Shown here in pieces: positions 7,743-15,877 of a stretch of DNA of 64,000 nucleotides. How positions within the stretch are numbered: the first letter of the stretch is position 1; the number at the start of each line of letters is the position of its first letter. Below the pieces are notes generated by a model, which did not search any database, was not told the origin of the DNA, and saw only the letters and a program-made list of their open reading frames with translations. The position numbers and the translations under genes are program-made. The stretch is from BQWY01 sp046351095 (lineage in GTDB: Bacteria > Nitrospirota > Nitrospiria > Nitrospirales > Nitrospiraceae): positions 1,736,001-1,800,000 of the forward strand of contig JAXLZC010000001.1 of the NCBI GenBank assembly GCA_046351095.1. Direction: 5' to 3'.

Positions 7743-8194
7743 TGGACACGACGGCGCTCGACCAACAGACGCACCCCCTTCGACTGCGACCGCCGCAGGC
7801 CCAACTCGCCGGCTGTTGCTGGCTTCCGCGTATCGTCGATAAAACACGCGCCTTTCGCGGCAAACGATTGCCGCTACTTTATCGATTGGCATTGGGGAGC
7901 AGCGTGGGACTAGACGGCGCGTTCCTCCGGCATTTCCGCCTGACGCTCGACGACCTGCAGAAGGCCGTCGCCGAACATGACGACGACGCCGGAATCGAAC
8001 GGTGGTTCCGCAATCTCCCCGCCACCTCTTCCACACGAATTGGCGTATGGAATGAGCGCGCGCCGCTGCTGGGATCCAAGGGCCATCCCGGCTACCTGAC
8101 GCGGCACCTCATCAAATTTGTCTTTTATCCGAAGTCGGTGCTGCGGCCGGTCAACAGCCTCTTCGAGGCGATTGCGCAGGACGAGGCAGACTGA
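7739..8194 (+). CDS. DUF5069-family protein
   Basis: 151 aa, soluble. It matches the DUF5069 pattern: a PRIVDKTRAF-like strand-turn near residue 30 (family consensus 'LPRmlDKaRA'), a middle helix RHFRLTLDDLQKAVAEHDDD, and a short WF segment. Function of the family is unknown. The start ATG overlaps the stop of the degenerate AAA+ gene by 4 bp, which ties the two together. Two consecutive ATGs are present at the start; either may be used. The C-terminal half (GHPGYLTRHLIKFVFYP) extends beyond the usual DUF5069 core. Confidence 0.65.
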   Translation: MMDTTALDQQTHPLRLRPPQAQLAGCCWLPRIVDKTRAFRGKRLPLLYRLALGSSVGLDGAFLRHFRLTLDDLQKAVAEHDDDAGIERWFRNLPATSSTRIGVWNERAPLLGSKGHPGYLTRHLIKFVFYPKSVLRPVNSLFEAIAQDEAD

Positions 8195-8276
8195 GCCACC
8201 GCCGCCGTCACGCGGGACCATCGGGACCTCACATTGTGTGGGAAAAGAAGAACAGTGCGGCCGGTGCGCCGCGCCG

Positions 8277-10778
8277 TTAGATCAGGACTTCCGACACCTG
8301 GCCGTCGAGCGTATCTCGGACGATACGCGCCAGCCGCATCGGCGTGAAGGGCTTTTGGAGAAACGGGATCGCGCTATCGACGATCCGCTGCCGATTCGCT
8401 TCTTCCTGCGTGTACCCCGACATCACCAACATCTTGAGCGCGGGATACCGTTGTTGAATCTGCTCGATCAACTCGCGTCCGTTCATACCCGGCATGACCA
8501 TATCGGTCACCACTAAGGTGATCGACGCAGCCTCCCGGTCGAGAATCGTCAGCGCCTCTGCGCCCGACGCCGCATCCGTCACCTGATACCCGGACGCTTG
8601 GAGCACTTCGACCGCCAGGCGCCGCACCATGGCGTCGTCTTCGACCACCAGCACCCGCTCCTGACCGACAGGGCGCTCGACCGTATCCTCCGCTCCGCAT
8701 TCTTCGCATTCGCCTTCGGGCACCTGCGGGAAGGTCACACAGAACGCCGTGCCCCTCCCGACCTGACTCGTGATGGCAATATGGCCGCCGCTCTGGCGAA
8801 CGATGCCGTACACCGTCGACAGTCCTAGCCCTGTGCCCTTGCCGACCGGCTTCGTCGTGAAGAAGGGTTCGAAGGCGCGCGCCTGTGTCTCCGCGTCCAT
8901 CCCGCAGCCGGTGTCCCGCACGGTCAACGTGATGAGCGGACCGGCCGGCAGCGAGGCGCCGGGCACTTCCTCCGGCGTGGCGCGGTAGGCGCGGCCCACT
9001 TCGATCGAGAGCAACCCGCCGGCAGGCATCGCGTCGCTGGCATTCACGACCAAATTCATCAGCACCTGCTCCATCTGACCGACGTCGGCCACGATACAGG
9101 CGGAGCCGTCGGCGAGACGCACCTGAAATTCGATATGGGCGCCGATCACGCGACGCAACATGTCCTCGACCTGCCGAACCACCACATTGAGATCCACGAC
9201 GGACGTCCGGACCACCTGTTGTCGACTGAACGTGAGGAGTTGCTGCGTCAACGTCGTCGCACGATCCACCGCTTGGCCGATGGCGTCGAGCTGCACACGC
9301 GCGGGCGCCGTCCTGTCCAACTCTTCGCGGCTGAGGTCCGTATATCCGCGAATGACCGTCAGCAAATTGTTGAAGTCGTGCGCGATCCCGCCGGTCAATT
9401 TCCCGATCGCTTCCATCTTCTGCGCCTGGCGGAATTGTGTCTCCAACCGATTACGCTCGGTGATGTCCTCGCACACGATCAACAACATCGCGCGCCCCCC
9501 GGCCTGCGGCACCATCCGCGCCGTTTCCCGCACGGCGATGACCGTCCCGTCTTTCCGGACGTGCGCCACTTCCCAATGCCGCACCGCACCGCGCGACCGC
9601 CACGAATCCGTCAGGTTCGCAATCAACGTACTGCGGTCCTGCTCCGGGCAGAGTTCCGCGAGCGACCGGCCGACCAAATATTCCTGGCTGTACCCGAGTT
9701 GTTCGGCGCCGAACCGATTCACCGAGAGGATGATGCCGTCCGCATCCAGAGTGAAATACATCGACGGCGTATCGTCGTACAGCAGGCGATAGCGCGCTTC
9801 GCTCGCGCGCAAAGCCGACTGCGCCAACACACGCTCGCGTACTTCCGCTTCCAACAGCCGCACCGCGTTCGTGAGCTCCGTCGTGCGTTCGCTGACACGC
9901 TGCTCCAATCCTTCGTTCGCCGCGTACAACGCGCGCTGCGCCGCCTGCCGCTCCGTCACCTCGCGTCGCAGGTCGTTGTTCAACCATTCTTGCCGACGCT
10001 TCTCCTGCACGAGCGACGACACCAACTGCCGGTTTTCGTACCGCAGCCGTAACGTGTGCGTGATGATCGCGTGTTGTTTGTTGCTGGTGACCAGCATAAA
10101 CCCGCCGAAGAGCAACGTGACCATGACGATCACCGGCGACAACGGGCTGGGGTGGAAGGCATACCGCATTGCCAACGGCGCCAACATACAAAAGGTAAAA
10201 CCGAAATAGGCCTCGCGGATGGCGGGCAACGACATGACGCCGCCCACGACCATGCCGGAAAATACAACCATCATGAACAGCTGGTGATGGACGGACCCCG
10301 TAGGAAAGAGCACAAACACGCTGGAGCCCCACACGGCACCGGCCAACGTGGCTCCGATGGCGAACAGGCGCCGCCAACAAGGACCGCCTCCGTGTGCGTC
10401 GGTCGCCGACAAATATCGCCGCACGAGCCACGCTCGCGCTGCCGTGATGCCCAGGAGCACCGCGTACCAGACCCCGCTCCGTAGTGGAGAACCCTCGGTG
10501 GCCAACACCGCACAGAGAACCGCGCCGAGCAGGGCATTGGAAAACAGACCAAAACTCGCCTGCTCGTACGCCTGCCGCACGCGATCGCGTTCGATCGCCT
10601 GTTGTTCGGTTTCCGGTTCGGGAGCGGTCTGCGACCGCGACACACCCTCGCCGCGCAAACCGGTTGTGGACGAGGCGTCCTCGGCGAGCGCCACAGCGGT
10701 CTCGACGGAAACGCTCGAGGCCGAGTTGCCCGTCTCCAATTCCGATTCGCGCGCAATGAGACTGCGGAAACAGTTCAT
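8277..10778 (-). CDS. Hybrid sensor histidine kinase (membrane domain, PAS, HisKA, HATPase, REC)
   Basis: 833 aa. Residues about 75-230 hold six or so membrane segments, followed by a coiled coil (about 235-325), a PAS domain (about 325-442), HisKA with phospho-acceptor H467 in GGIAHDFNN, and HATPase_c with N579 (N box), D622 in DTGCGM and GTGLGLS (G2). A receiver domain follows at about 706-826 with phospho-acceptor D759 in VVTDMVMPGMNG. All catalytic residues are present. The layout is that of an orphan NtrB-type hybrid kinase; the REC domain may pass phosphate to an unseen Hpt protein or serve as an internal sink. No response regulator with an output domain is adjacent. The signal is unknown. 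The first 65 residues are polar and acidic, and could be shortened if a later start is used. Confidence 0.9.
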   Translation of the reverse strand: MNCFRSLIARESELETGNSASSVSVETAVALAEDASSTTGLRGEGVSRSQTAPEPETEQQAIERDRVRQAYEQASFGLFSNALLGAVLCAVLATEGSPLRSGVWYAVLLGITAARAWLVRRYLSATDAHGGGPCWRRLFAIGATLAGAVWGSSVFVLFPTGSVHHQLFMMVVFSGMVVGGVMSLPAIREAYFGFTFCMLAPLAMRYAFHPSPLSPVIVMVTLLFGGFMLVTSNKQHAIITHTLRLRYENRQLVSSLVQEKRRQEWLNNDLRREVTERQAAQRALYAANEGLEQRVSERTTELTNAVRLLEAEVRERVLAQSALRASEARYRLLYDDTPSMYFTLDADGIILSVNRFGAEQLGYSQEYLVGRSLAELCPEQDRSTLIANLTDSWRSRGAVRHWEVAHVRKDGTVIAVRETARMVPQAGGRAMLLIVCEDITERNRLETQFRQAQKMEAIGKLTGGIAHDFNNLLTVIRGYTDLSREELDRTAPARVQLDAIGQAVDRATTLTQQLLTFSRQQVVRTSVVDLNVVVRQVEDMLRRVIGAHIEFQVRLADGSACIVADVGQMEQVLMNLVVNASDAMPAGGLLSIEVGRAYRATPEEVPGASLPAGPLITLTVRDTGCGMDAETQARAFEPFFTTKPVGKGTGLGLSTVYGIVRQSGGHIAITSQVGRGTAFCVTFPQVPEGECEECGAEDTVERPVGQERVLVVEDDAMVRRLAVEVLQASGYQVTDAASGAEALTILDREAASITLVVTDMVMPGMNGRELIEQIQQRYPALKMLVMSGYTQEEANRQRIVDSAIPFLQKPFTPMRLARIVRDTLDGQVSEVLI

Positions 10779-10816
10779 AGGTCGTGTACCAAAGTCCGTT
10801 GGTCACACACCGCCCG

Positions 10817-10841
10817 ACGACGCTGGCCTAGAAAGCGTCGT
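10817..10841. promoter_or_regulatory. Perfect 8-bp inverted repeat upstream of the hybrid kinase gene
   Basis: ACGACGCT and AGCGTCGT are separated by 9 bp, lying 38 bp upstream of the kinase start and about 200 bp before the divergent aldo/keto reductase. It could be an operator for either gene or part of a leader hairpin. No T-run follows, so a terminator is unlikely. Confidence 0.35.
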
Positions 10842-11044
10842 AAAACTCCCTAATATACCTCTCGCAGGAAAAAAGCGAATAGGGACAAATGGCTCTGCCC
10901 GTCCACTCCAAGCGCACGCAGGCCTCAGCGCCACACTATCCCTACTTGTATCCACGTCATCGCGCACAGCGCGGTGCTCCCGCTTGACCCGACGAACGTC
11001 CCAAGCCATGCTGCCGCCATCGTCCGACAAGAGGGAACTCACAG

Positions 11045-12109
11045 GTGGACACACGCCCGACGACAAGACCTCAGCCCGATACGCCGACCTGCTCTCGTCG
11101 AGATATCCTGCGATCTGCCGCAGCCTTCGCCGGCACTGTGGCCGCGGCGTATCTGACGACTCACATCGACGCCGTCGCGACATCTACGGGGGACATCCCA
11201 CGGCGTGCGTTGGGCGCAACCGGCGCACAGGTCTCGATCCTCGGTGTGGGCGGCGCGCACTTCATCCGGCAATCTACCGAAGAAGGCGTCCGCCTCGTCC
11301 ACGAAGCGCTCGACGAGGGGGTGAACTTTTTCGATAATGCCTGGGAATACAATCGCACGCGCAGCGAATCGGTCATGGGCACGGCGCTGAAGGGCAAACG
11401 CGACCGTGCCTTCCTCATGACCAAGGTCTGTACCCACGGCCGGAACAAGGCCGTCGCGATGCGCCAGTTAGAGCAGTCGCTACGACGCCTCCAGACCGAT
11501 TACCTCGACCTCTGGCAAATCCACGAAGTGAACTGCGCCGACGACCCCGCATCGCTGTTCACGCGAGACGCGGTGACCGAGGCGTTGCTTGAGGCACAAC
11601 GCCAGGGCAAAGTCCGGTTCATCGGCATGACCGGTCACAAGGATCCGACCGTGTTCACTCGCGTGCTCGCGCAGGGTTTCCCATTCGAGACCTGCCAATT
11701 GCCGTTGAATCCCTTCGACGCGAGCTTCGACAGTTTCGAACGCCTCGTCCTTCCCGAACTCCAGCGGCAACGAATTGCGCCGATTGCGATGAAGACGTTG
11801 TGCGGCAGGGGCGAACCGGTTACGCGCGGGATCCTCACGGTGGAAGAAGGGCTGCGCTACGCGTGGAGCCTGCCGGTGGCCACGGTCGTGAGCGGCATGG
11901 ACCGCCGGGAACATCTTCGCCACAACATCGCCTGCGCGCGCCGATTCACGCCCTACACGGCGGACGAGATGCAGGCGTTGCGGGCGCGTGTGGCGTCGCA
12001 CGCGGACGGCCGGTTCGAATATTACAAAACCGGGCCCAGCCGACATTGCGATCGCACAGCCGCGGTCGAGTTTCTCGAAACACTCGACGCCGAGACCGAC
12101 AAACCATAA
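11045..12109 (+). CDS. Tat-exported aldo/keto reductase
   Basis: 354 aa with a GTG start. The N-terminus carries a twin-arginine signal: SRRDIL at 17-22, then a hydrophobic stretch to about residue 37. The mature part is an aldo/keto reductase: the catalytic tetrad is visible as D97 and Y102 (FFDNAWEYN), K127 (LMTKVC) and H160 (WQIHEVN). AKR enzymes reduce carbonyls with NADPH; export through Tat implies folding in the cytoplasm, with cofactor if retained. GTG is chosen because it places the whole Tat motif at the N-terminus and follows a purine-rich AGAGGG. The C-terminal 60 residues resemble the extension of YydN/'aldo-keto reductase family protein' members. Divergent from the hybrid kinase. 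Substrate unknown. Confidence 0.85.
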   Translation: MDTRPTTRPQPDTPTCSRRDILRSAAAFAGTVAAAYLTTHIDAVATSTGDIPRRALGATGAQVSILGVGGAHFIRQSTEEGVRLVHEALDEGVNFFDNAWEYNRTRSESVMGTALKGKRDRAFLMTKVCTHGRNKAVAMRQLEQSLRRLQTDYLDLWQIHEVNCADDPASLFTRDAVTEALLEAQRQGKVRFIGMTGHKDPTVFTRVLAQGFPFETCQLPLNPFDASFDSFERLVLPELQRQRIAPIAMKTLCGRGEPVTRGILTVEEGLRYAWSLPVATVVSGMDRREHLRHNIACARRFTPYTADEMQALRARVASHADGRFEYYKTGPSRHCDRTAAVEFLETLDAETDKP

Positions 12110-12219
12110 ACATCGCGGGATTGCGCCACTACCAGCATCACCCGATTGACAGACGCCTCCGCAAGGAGTGAAATGCCGACAGGGCGCAGTCAACGGCGCC
12201 GGAACACGATTCCATCGTC

Positions 12220-12819
12220 ATGACACACAGCAACACACGCTCGCATTCAGCCTCCCAATTCGGCGCGCGCCTCATCGGCGCCGCGCTCATCGCCTCGTTT
12301 GTCGCCTGCAGTCAAACGCCGCCGACCAAAACGACGGAACGCGGCGGCACCGACGATCCGCGCGACCGTGCCGCACGGTATGTGCTGGCGACGGCCAAGG
12401 CCTTTCGCACGGCCTACACACAGGCCGTCGTGGAGCATGTCAAAAAATCCGGTGTGCTCGCGCGGGAAGAGTGGATGAAGGACGCGCACGCCGTCATGTT
12501 GCCGGCGCAGTTTATTCAGGCGGCGGGATTCGAGATCAAAGACTTCGAGTTGAGCCTCATCGGCGCGACGCCGCTGTATCAGGCGAATTTACCGAAGACG
12601 CCGGCGGAGGCGGAAGCATTAAAAGAATTTGCGGCGCACCCGGACAAAAAGATTCTGACGTTCGCCGACGGCAATCAGTTCAAAGGGCTCGCCGCCGACT
12701 TCGCGATCGCGCAAGACTGCGCCGACTGCCACAATGCCCATCCGCAATCGCCGCGACGGAACTTCCGCCAGGGCGACTTGATGGGCGCGATCATCGTACG
12801 CATGCCCGACGCGCGTTAA
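12220..12819 (+). CDS. DUF3365 (Tll0287-like) haem-binding lipoprotein
   Basis: 199 aa. A lipobox ends at C30 (ASFVAC), so the protein should be a lipoprotein facing the periplasm. The body is the Tll0287-like/DUF3365 domain, a PAS-like fold found alone or in sensor proteins, with one c-type haem motif at residues 167-171 (CADCH). Members bind haem and are thought to act in redox or gas sensing or in electron transfer. Alone here, without a kinase or cyclase domain. A gap of 110 bp separates it from the aldo/keto reductase on the same strand. It converges with the RCC1-like gene, overlapping it by 4 bp at the 3' ends. Confidence 0.8.
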   Translation: MTHSNTRSHSASQFGARLIGAALIASFVACSQTPPTKTTERGGTDDPRDRAARYVLATAKAFRTAYTQAVVEHVKKSGVLAREEWMKDAHAVMLPAQFIQAAGFEIKDFELSLIGATPLYQANLPKTPAEAEALKEFAAHPDKKILTFADGNQFKGLAADFAIAQDCADCHNAHPQSPRRNFRQGDLMGAIIVRMPDAR

Positions 12820-14060
12820 CGCGTAGGCGCCTCACCTAACTGCCCGTACTCGTTTTCGCCCCAACACCGCACCGCGTTATCCGTCGTCAGTAGGCACGTA
12901 TGTTGGCCGCCCGCGGCGACACCCATCGCCTGCGCGACCGTCGCGGCAGCAGCAGGTACATTCGTCGGCGTAGATGCACTCGCCGCCGTGGGAGCGAGCT
13001 TCTCGACGATCGGCGTCGGCACCAATCGCACAAACGGTCCGCCCTTGCCGACTTGCCCCTTTTCGTTGTTCCCCCAACAACTCACCGCGCCGCTCGTCGT
13101 CACCGCGCAAGTATGTTGCCACCCCGCGGTGAGCCCGACGGCTTGCGTCAGACCGACGGCATCGACCGCCGTCGTCTTATCGACCGTCGTACCGTCGCCC
13201 AATTGTCCGCGTTCGTTGTGCCCCCAGCACTTCACGGCGCCCTTCACTCCGGCGCAGGTGTGGCGTCCACCCGCCACGATCAATGTGGCGCCGTCGGGCA
13301 CGCCTTTCACATCGACCGGCACCAGACGATTCAACGCCGTACCGTCGCCAAGTTGGCCATCTTTATTACTGCCCCAACATTTCACGCCGCCCGTAGAGAG
13401 CGCCGCGCAGGTATGGCGCCAGCCCGCCGCAATCGAGACCACACCGCGATCGAGTCCGATCACGGGAACCGGTGTCAGCCGATCCTCGGTGGAGCCGTCG
13501 CCGAGTTGGCCGTCTTTGTTTCGGCCCCAACAGCGCACGCCGCCGATAGCCGTCAACACGCAACTGTGATGTTCGCCTGCAGAAATTGCGCGCAGCCCGT
13601 CCGGCAACGCCGCTACTTCCACGGGGCTGACACGATCCGCGCGTGTGCCGTCTCCAAGTTGCGCGTCGTGATTGCTGCCCCAACACTTGGCCGCGCCCGC
13701 CGTGGTTAACACGCAGGTGTGACGCTCGCCGAGCGCCAGTTCTTTGGTCGTGCCCAACAAGCCCACCACGGCTTCGGGCGTCGATGAACTGCGGCGTGTA
13801 CCGTCGCCCAATTGTCCATCCTGATTGTTGCCCCAGCAGCGCACACGCCCGTCGGCCGTCAGCGCGCAGGTGTGGCTCCACCCGGCCGCGATTTTGATCG
13901 CCTGCTGCAACGTCGAGGACGGTGGCGCCACCGGTGGCGGCGGGGTCGCGCATGCGGCGAAGAACACAAGGACGAGACCGGACAGCACACATCCGACGGC
14001 GTATCGTGTCCGTCGCCATGACGCCGCACCTCGCCGACATCTCGTTAATAACTGCTGCAT
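12816..14060 (-). CDS. RCC1-repeat lipoprotein (seven-bladed propeller)
   Basis: 414 aa. The N-terminus has a lipoprotein signal (LVLVFFAAC, Cys at about 37). Seven RCC1-type repeats follow, each with an AAGxxHTC strand, a [RK]CWG strand and a QLGDGT turn; the sixth ends QVGKG and the seventh QLGEA. Seven repeats would close one beta-propeller. Each blade carries two cysteines (HTC and CWG), spaced for disulphides, as expected for a protein exposed to the periplasm. A Pro/Ala/Thr-rich insertion separates blades 6 and 7 (about residues 348-375). In bacteria these propellers are usually binding scaffolds; no partner is visible here. Confidence 0.85.
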   Translation of the reverse strand: MQQLLTRCRRGAASWRRTRYAVGCVLSGLVLVFFAACATPPPPVAPPSSTLQQAIKIAAGWSHTCALTADGRVRCWGNNQDGQLGDGTRRSSSTPEAVVGLLGTTKELALGERHTCVLTTAGAAKCWGSNHDAQLGDGTRADRVSPVEVAALPDGLRAISAGEHHSCVLTAIGGVRCWGRNKDGQLGDGSTEDRLTPVPVIGLDRGVVSIAAGWRHTCAALSTGGVKCWGSNKDGQLGDGTALNRLVPVDVKGVPDGATLIVAGGRHTCAGVKGAVKCWGHNERGQLGDGTTVDKTTAVDAVGLTQAVGLTAGWQHTCAVTTSGAVSCWGNNEKGQVGKGGPFVRLVPTPIVEKLAPTAASASTPTNVPAAAATVAQAMGVAAGGQHTCLLTTDNAVRCWGENEYGQLGEAPTR

Positions 14061-14108
14061 CGCTGGTCTCCCTTCAGACTGTCGACGACCGTCGCGAGAC
14101 GGAGCCCA

Positions 14109-14804
14109 TTACGGCTGCGTCCGCTCATCCATAGCCACATGCGTGAGGATCGTCTCGCCTGTCGACGCGACATGTTCCCATTCGCTCTCCGGCGCGTTGA
14201 ACACCAACATGAGGAGTCGATCCGCCGCATCGTCAGCCACAAACAGCGCCTGCACGACCGCGGTCGGCGTCGGCGTATCGTCACGATACCGCACACCCAG
14301 CCGCAGCAGCCCGGACGTCGCCGGATCGATCCAGCGCCACAGGACTTCCTTCGCACTCGTCGCGTTCGCCAACGAACGCTGCGCAAATTGCGAAGGCGCC
14401 ATCCCGGATTGTTCGCGCACACGGTCGATCACATTCACCGAGAGCCCCGTGCGATAGCGCCCGACGGTCTGAATCGGTTCCTTCGAGAGAAACAATGTCG
14501 GGACGTCGCTCTCCGTCGGCACCGTCTCGTGCCACCCGGACGGCTTCAGCACCGCACAATGACAGGGGGAAAATTCGACCCAGGCGAATCCGTTCGGCGG
14601 TGTCGGCCGGGTGCGCAAGGCTGGAGCGCCAGGAACATCTCCTGCACTCGCGGCGACCGCACGAGAGTGATTCGAAGGCTCGGCGACCGGCGCGGGCGGT
14701 TCCGCCGCGCGGGCAAACCCGATGGGCACACACAGAGACACGAGTAAGAGGGCTGTGGGCAGCCGACGTGACCGCGCCCACGAAGACACAGTGGTTCGCA
14801 GCAT
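14109..14804 (-). CDS. Secreted protein of unknown function
   Basis: 231 aa. A clear signal peptide (basic start, LPTALLLVSLCVPIGF, cleavage after ARA at about residue 33) leads into a Pro/Ala-rich linker to about 70. The folded part (about 72-231) begins FAWVEFSPCHCAVLKPSGWHE, then alternates strands and helices in a way that resembles PsbP/DcrB-like small periplasmic domains. That likeness is weak and no family is claimed. It lies 48 bp upstream of the RCC1 lipoprotein on the same strand, so the two may be co-transcribed. Confidence 0.6.
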   Translation of the reverse strand: MLRTTVSSWARSRRLPTALLLVSLCVPIGFARAAEPPAPVAEPSNHSRAVAASAGDVPGAPALRTRPTPPNGFAWVEFSPCHCAVLKPSGWHETVPTESDVPTLFLSKEPIQTVGRYRTGLSVNVIDRVREQSGMAPSQFAQRSLANATSAKEVLWRWIDPATSGLLRLGVRYRDDTPTPTAVVQALFVADDAADRLLMLVFNAPESEWEHVASTGETILTHVAMDERTQP

Positions 14805-15133
14805 GCGCCCACCCTACTGACGCCTCGCCGCACTGTCAATCAGGAAAGTCCCGAAGCCACGTCGCAGGTGCAACGCGCAAACCCGACCCCAAACACAACC
14901 TCATCGCAAAATTACGCATCCCGTACAAAATGCACTTCGCCGCGCAACAAGACAAAATCGCACGCGCTGATCCCGCCGTTCTCTGTACAGAAAGCGTCGT
15001 ATGGGCTGCGGATCGTGTTGCATCGGGTGTCAAGGAACAGCACCTGGAGCGCCGATACACAAAACCTCTTGGCTCCTTGCTCGGCGACAAAACTCCGTGG
15101 TAGCCTGCAGTAAGTAAGCACTCACTTACACCA
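14805..15133. other. Intergenic stretch of 329 bp between divergent genes
   Basis: Apart from the operator-like palindrome at 15110-15129 I see no gene here. Codon-like order is lost, and short frames are broken by stops or lack start signals. It should contain the promoters for the secreted protein gene (minus) and for the tetR operon (plus), but no box pair is convincing by eye. Confidence 0.5.
15110..15129. promoter_or_regulatory. Operator-like palindrome of the TetR regulator
   Basis: An interrupted palindrome GTAAGT-A-AG-CA-CT-C-ACTTAC lies 4 bp before the tetR start codon. The outer six bases of each arm and the inner AG/CT pair match perfectly. Its size and position fit a TetR-family operator covering the start of the transcript, so autorepression of tetR and the pump genes is likely (inference). 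Confidence 0.6.
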
Positions 15134-15877
15134 ATGGCTACGTCTCGTCCTACGACTCCACGACGTTCCACTCGCGCAACGTCACCGCGCCGACGACAGG
15201 CTCGTCCTGCCGCGGACACCGCTCGTGTCCATACGAATCCACGACAAGAAAACGGCACCAGACGGAGCGCGCAAGATCGGCAGAGCAGCCTGATCGGCGC
15301 GGCCACGACGCTCTTCGCCGCGCGCGGGTTCAGCGGGACAACCACACGCGACATCGCCAAGGCGGCGGGCGTCAGCGAGGCGCTGCTCTTCAAACATTTT
15401 CCGACAAAACGTGCCTTGTACGCCGCCATCCTCGCCGCCAAAGGACAATACGGCGACTTACGCCAGGCCGTCGAAGCGGCCGCACTCGCGGGCGACGACC
15501 ACCGCCTGTTCACGCTGCTGGCCGGGTTCCGCATCCGACCGGACGCCGACCCGACGATGTTACGGCTACTCCTGTTCAGTGCCTTAGAAGGACACCAGCT
15601 GGCCGAGATGTTTTTTGAGCAACAGTATCGCGGCTTCCACGATCTGCTCGCCGGGTATATCCGCCGCCGCATCCAGGCCGGCGCGTTCCGCCCCGCCGAT
15701 CCATTGTTGGCCGCGCGCGCGTTTTTCGGCATCGTGATCCACCACCGCCTCCTGCACGACATCTTCGCCATACCGTTGCATCGGCCGCACGAGGAAATCG
15801 TCCGCGAATACGTCGACCTGTTTCTCCAAGGCCTCCGCGCCGTTCCCCGCGACACACAGAAAGGGCGACCCGCATGA
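15134..15877 (+). CDS. TetR-family transcriptional regulator of the RND pump
   Basis: 247 aa. The first 45 residues are a basic, low-complexity Thr/Arg/Pro tail. The DNA-binding domain follows: LIGAATTLFAARGFSGTTTRDIAKAAGVSEALLFKHFPTKRALYAAIL spans about residues 54-101 and is the textbook TetR helix-turn-helix. The C-terminal half is helical ligand-binding sequence. It overlaps the adaptor gene by 4 bp, so repressor, adaptor and pump form one transcript. A matching palindrome sits just before its start. If the tail is not translated, an ATG closer to the HTH would be needed and none is present, so the long form stands. Confidence 0.9.
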   Translation: MATSRPTTPRRSTRATSPRRRQARPAADTARVHTNPRQENGTRRSAQDRQSSLIGAATTLFAARGFSGTTTRDIAKAAGVSEALLFKHFPTKRALYAAILAAKGQYGDLRQAVEAAALAGDDHRLFTLLAGFRIRPDADPTMLRLLLFSALEGHQLAEMFFEQQYRGFHDLLAGYIRRRIQAGAFRPADPLLAARAFFGIVIHHRLLHDIFAIPLHRPHEEIVREYVDLFLQGLRAVPRDTQKGRPA

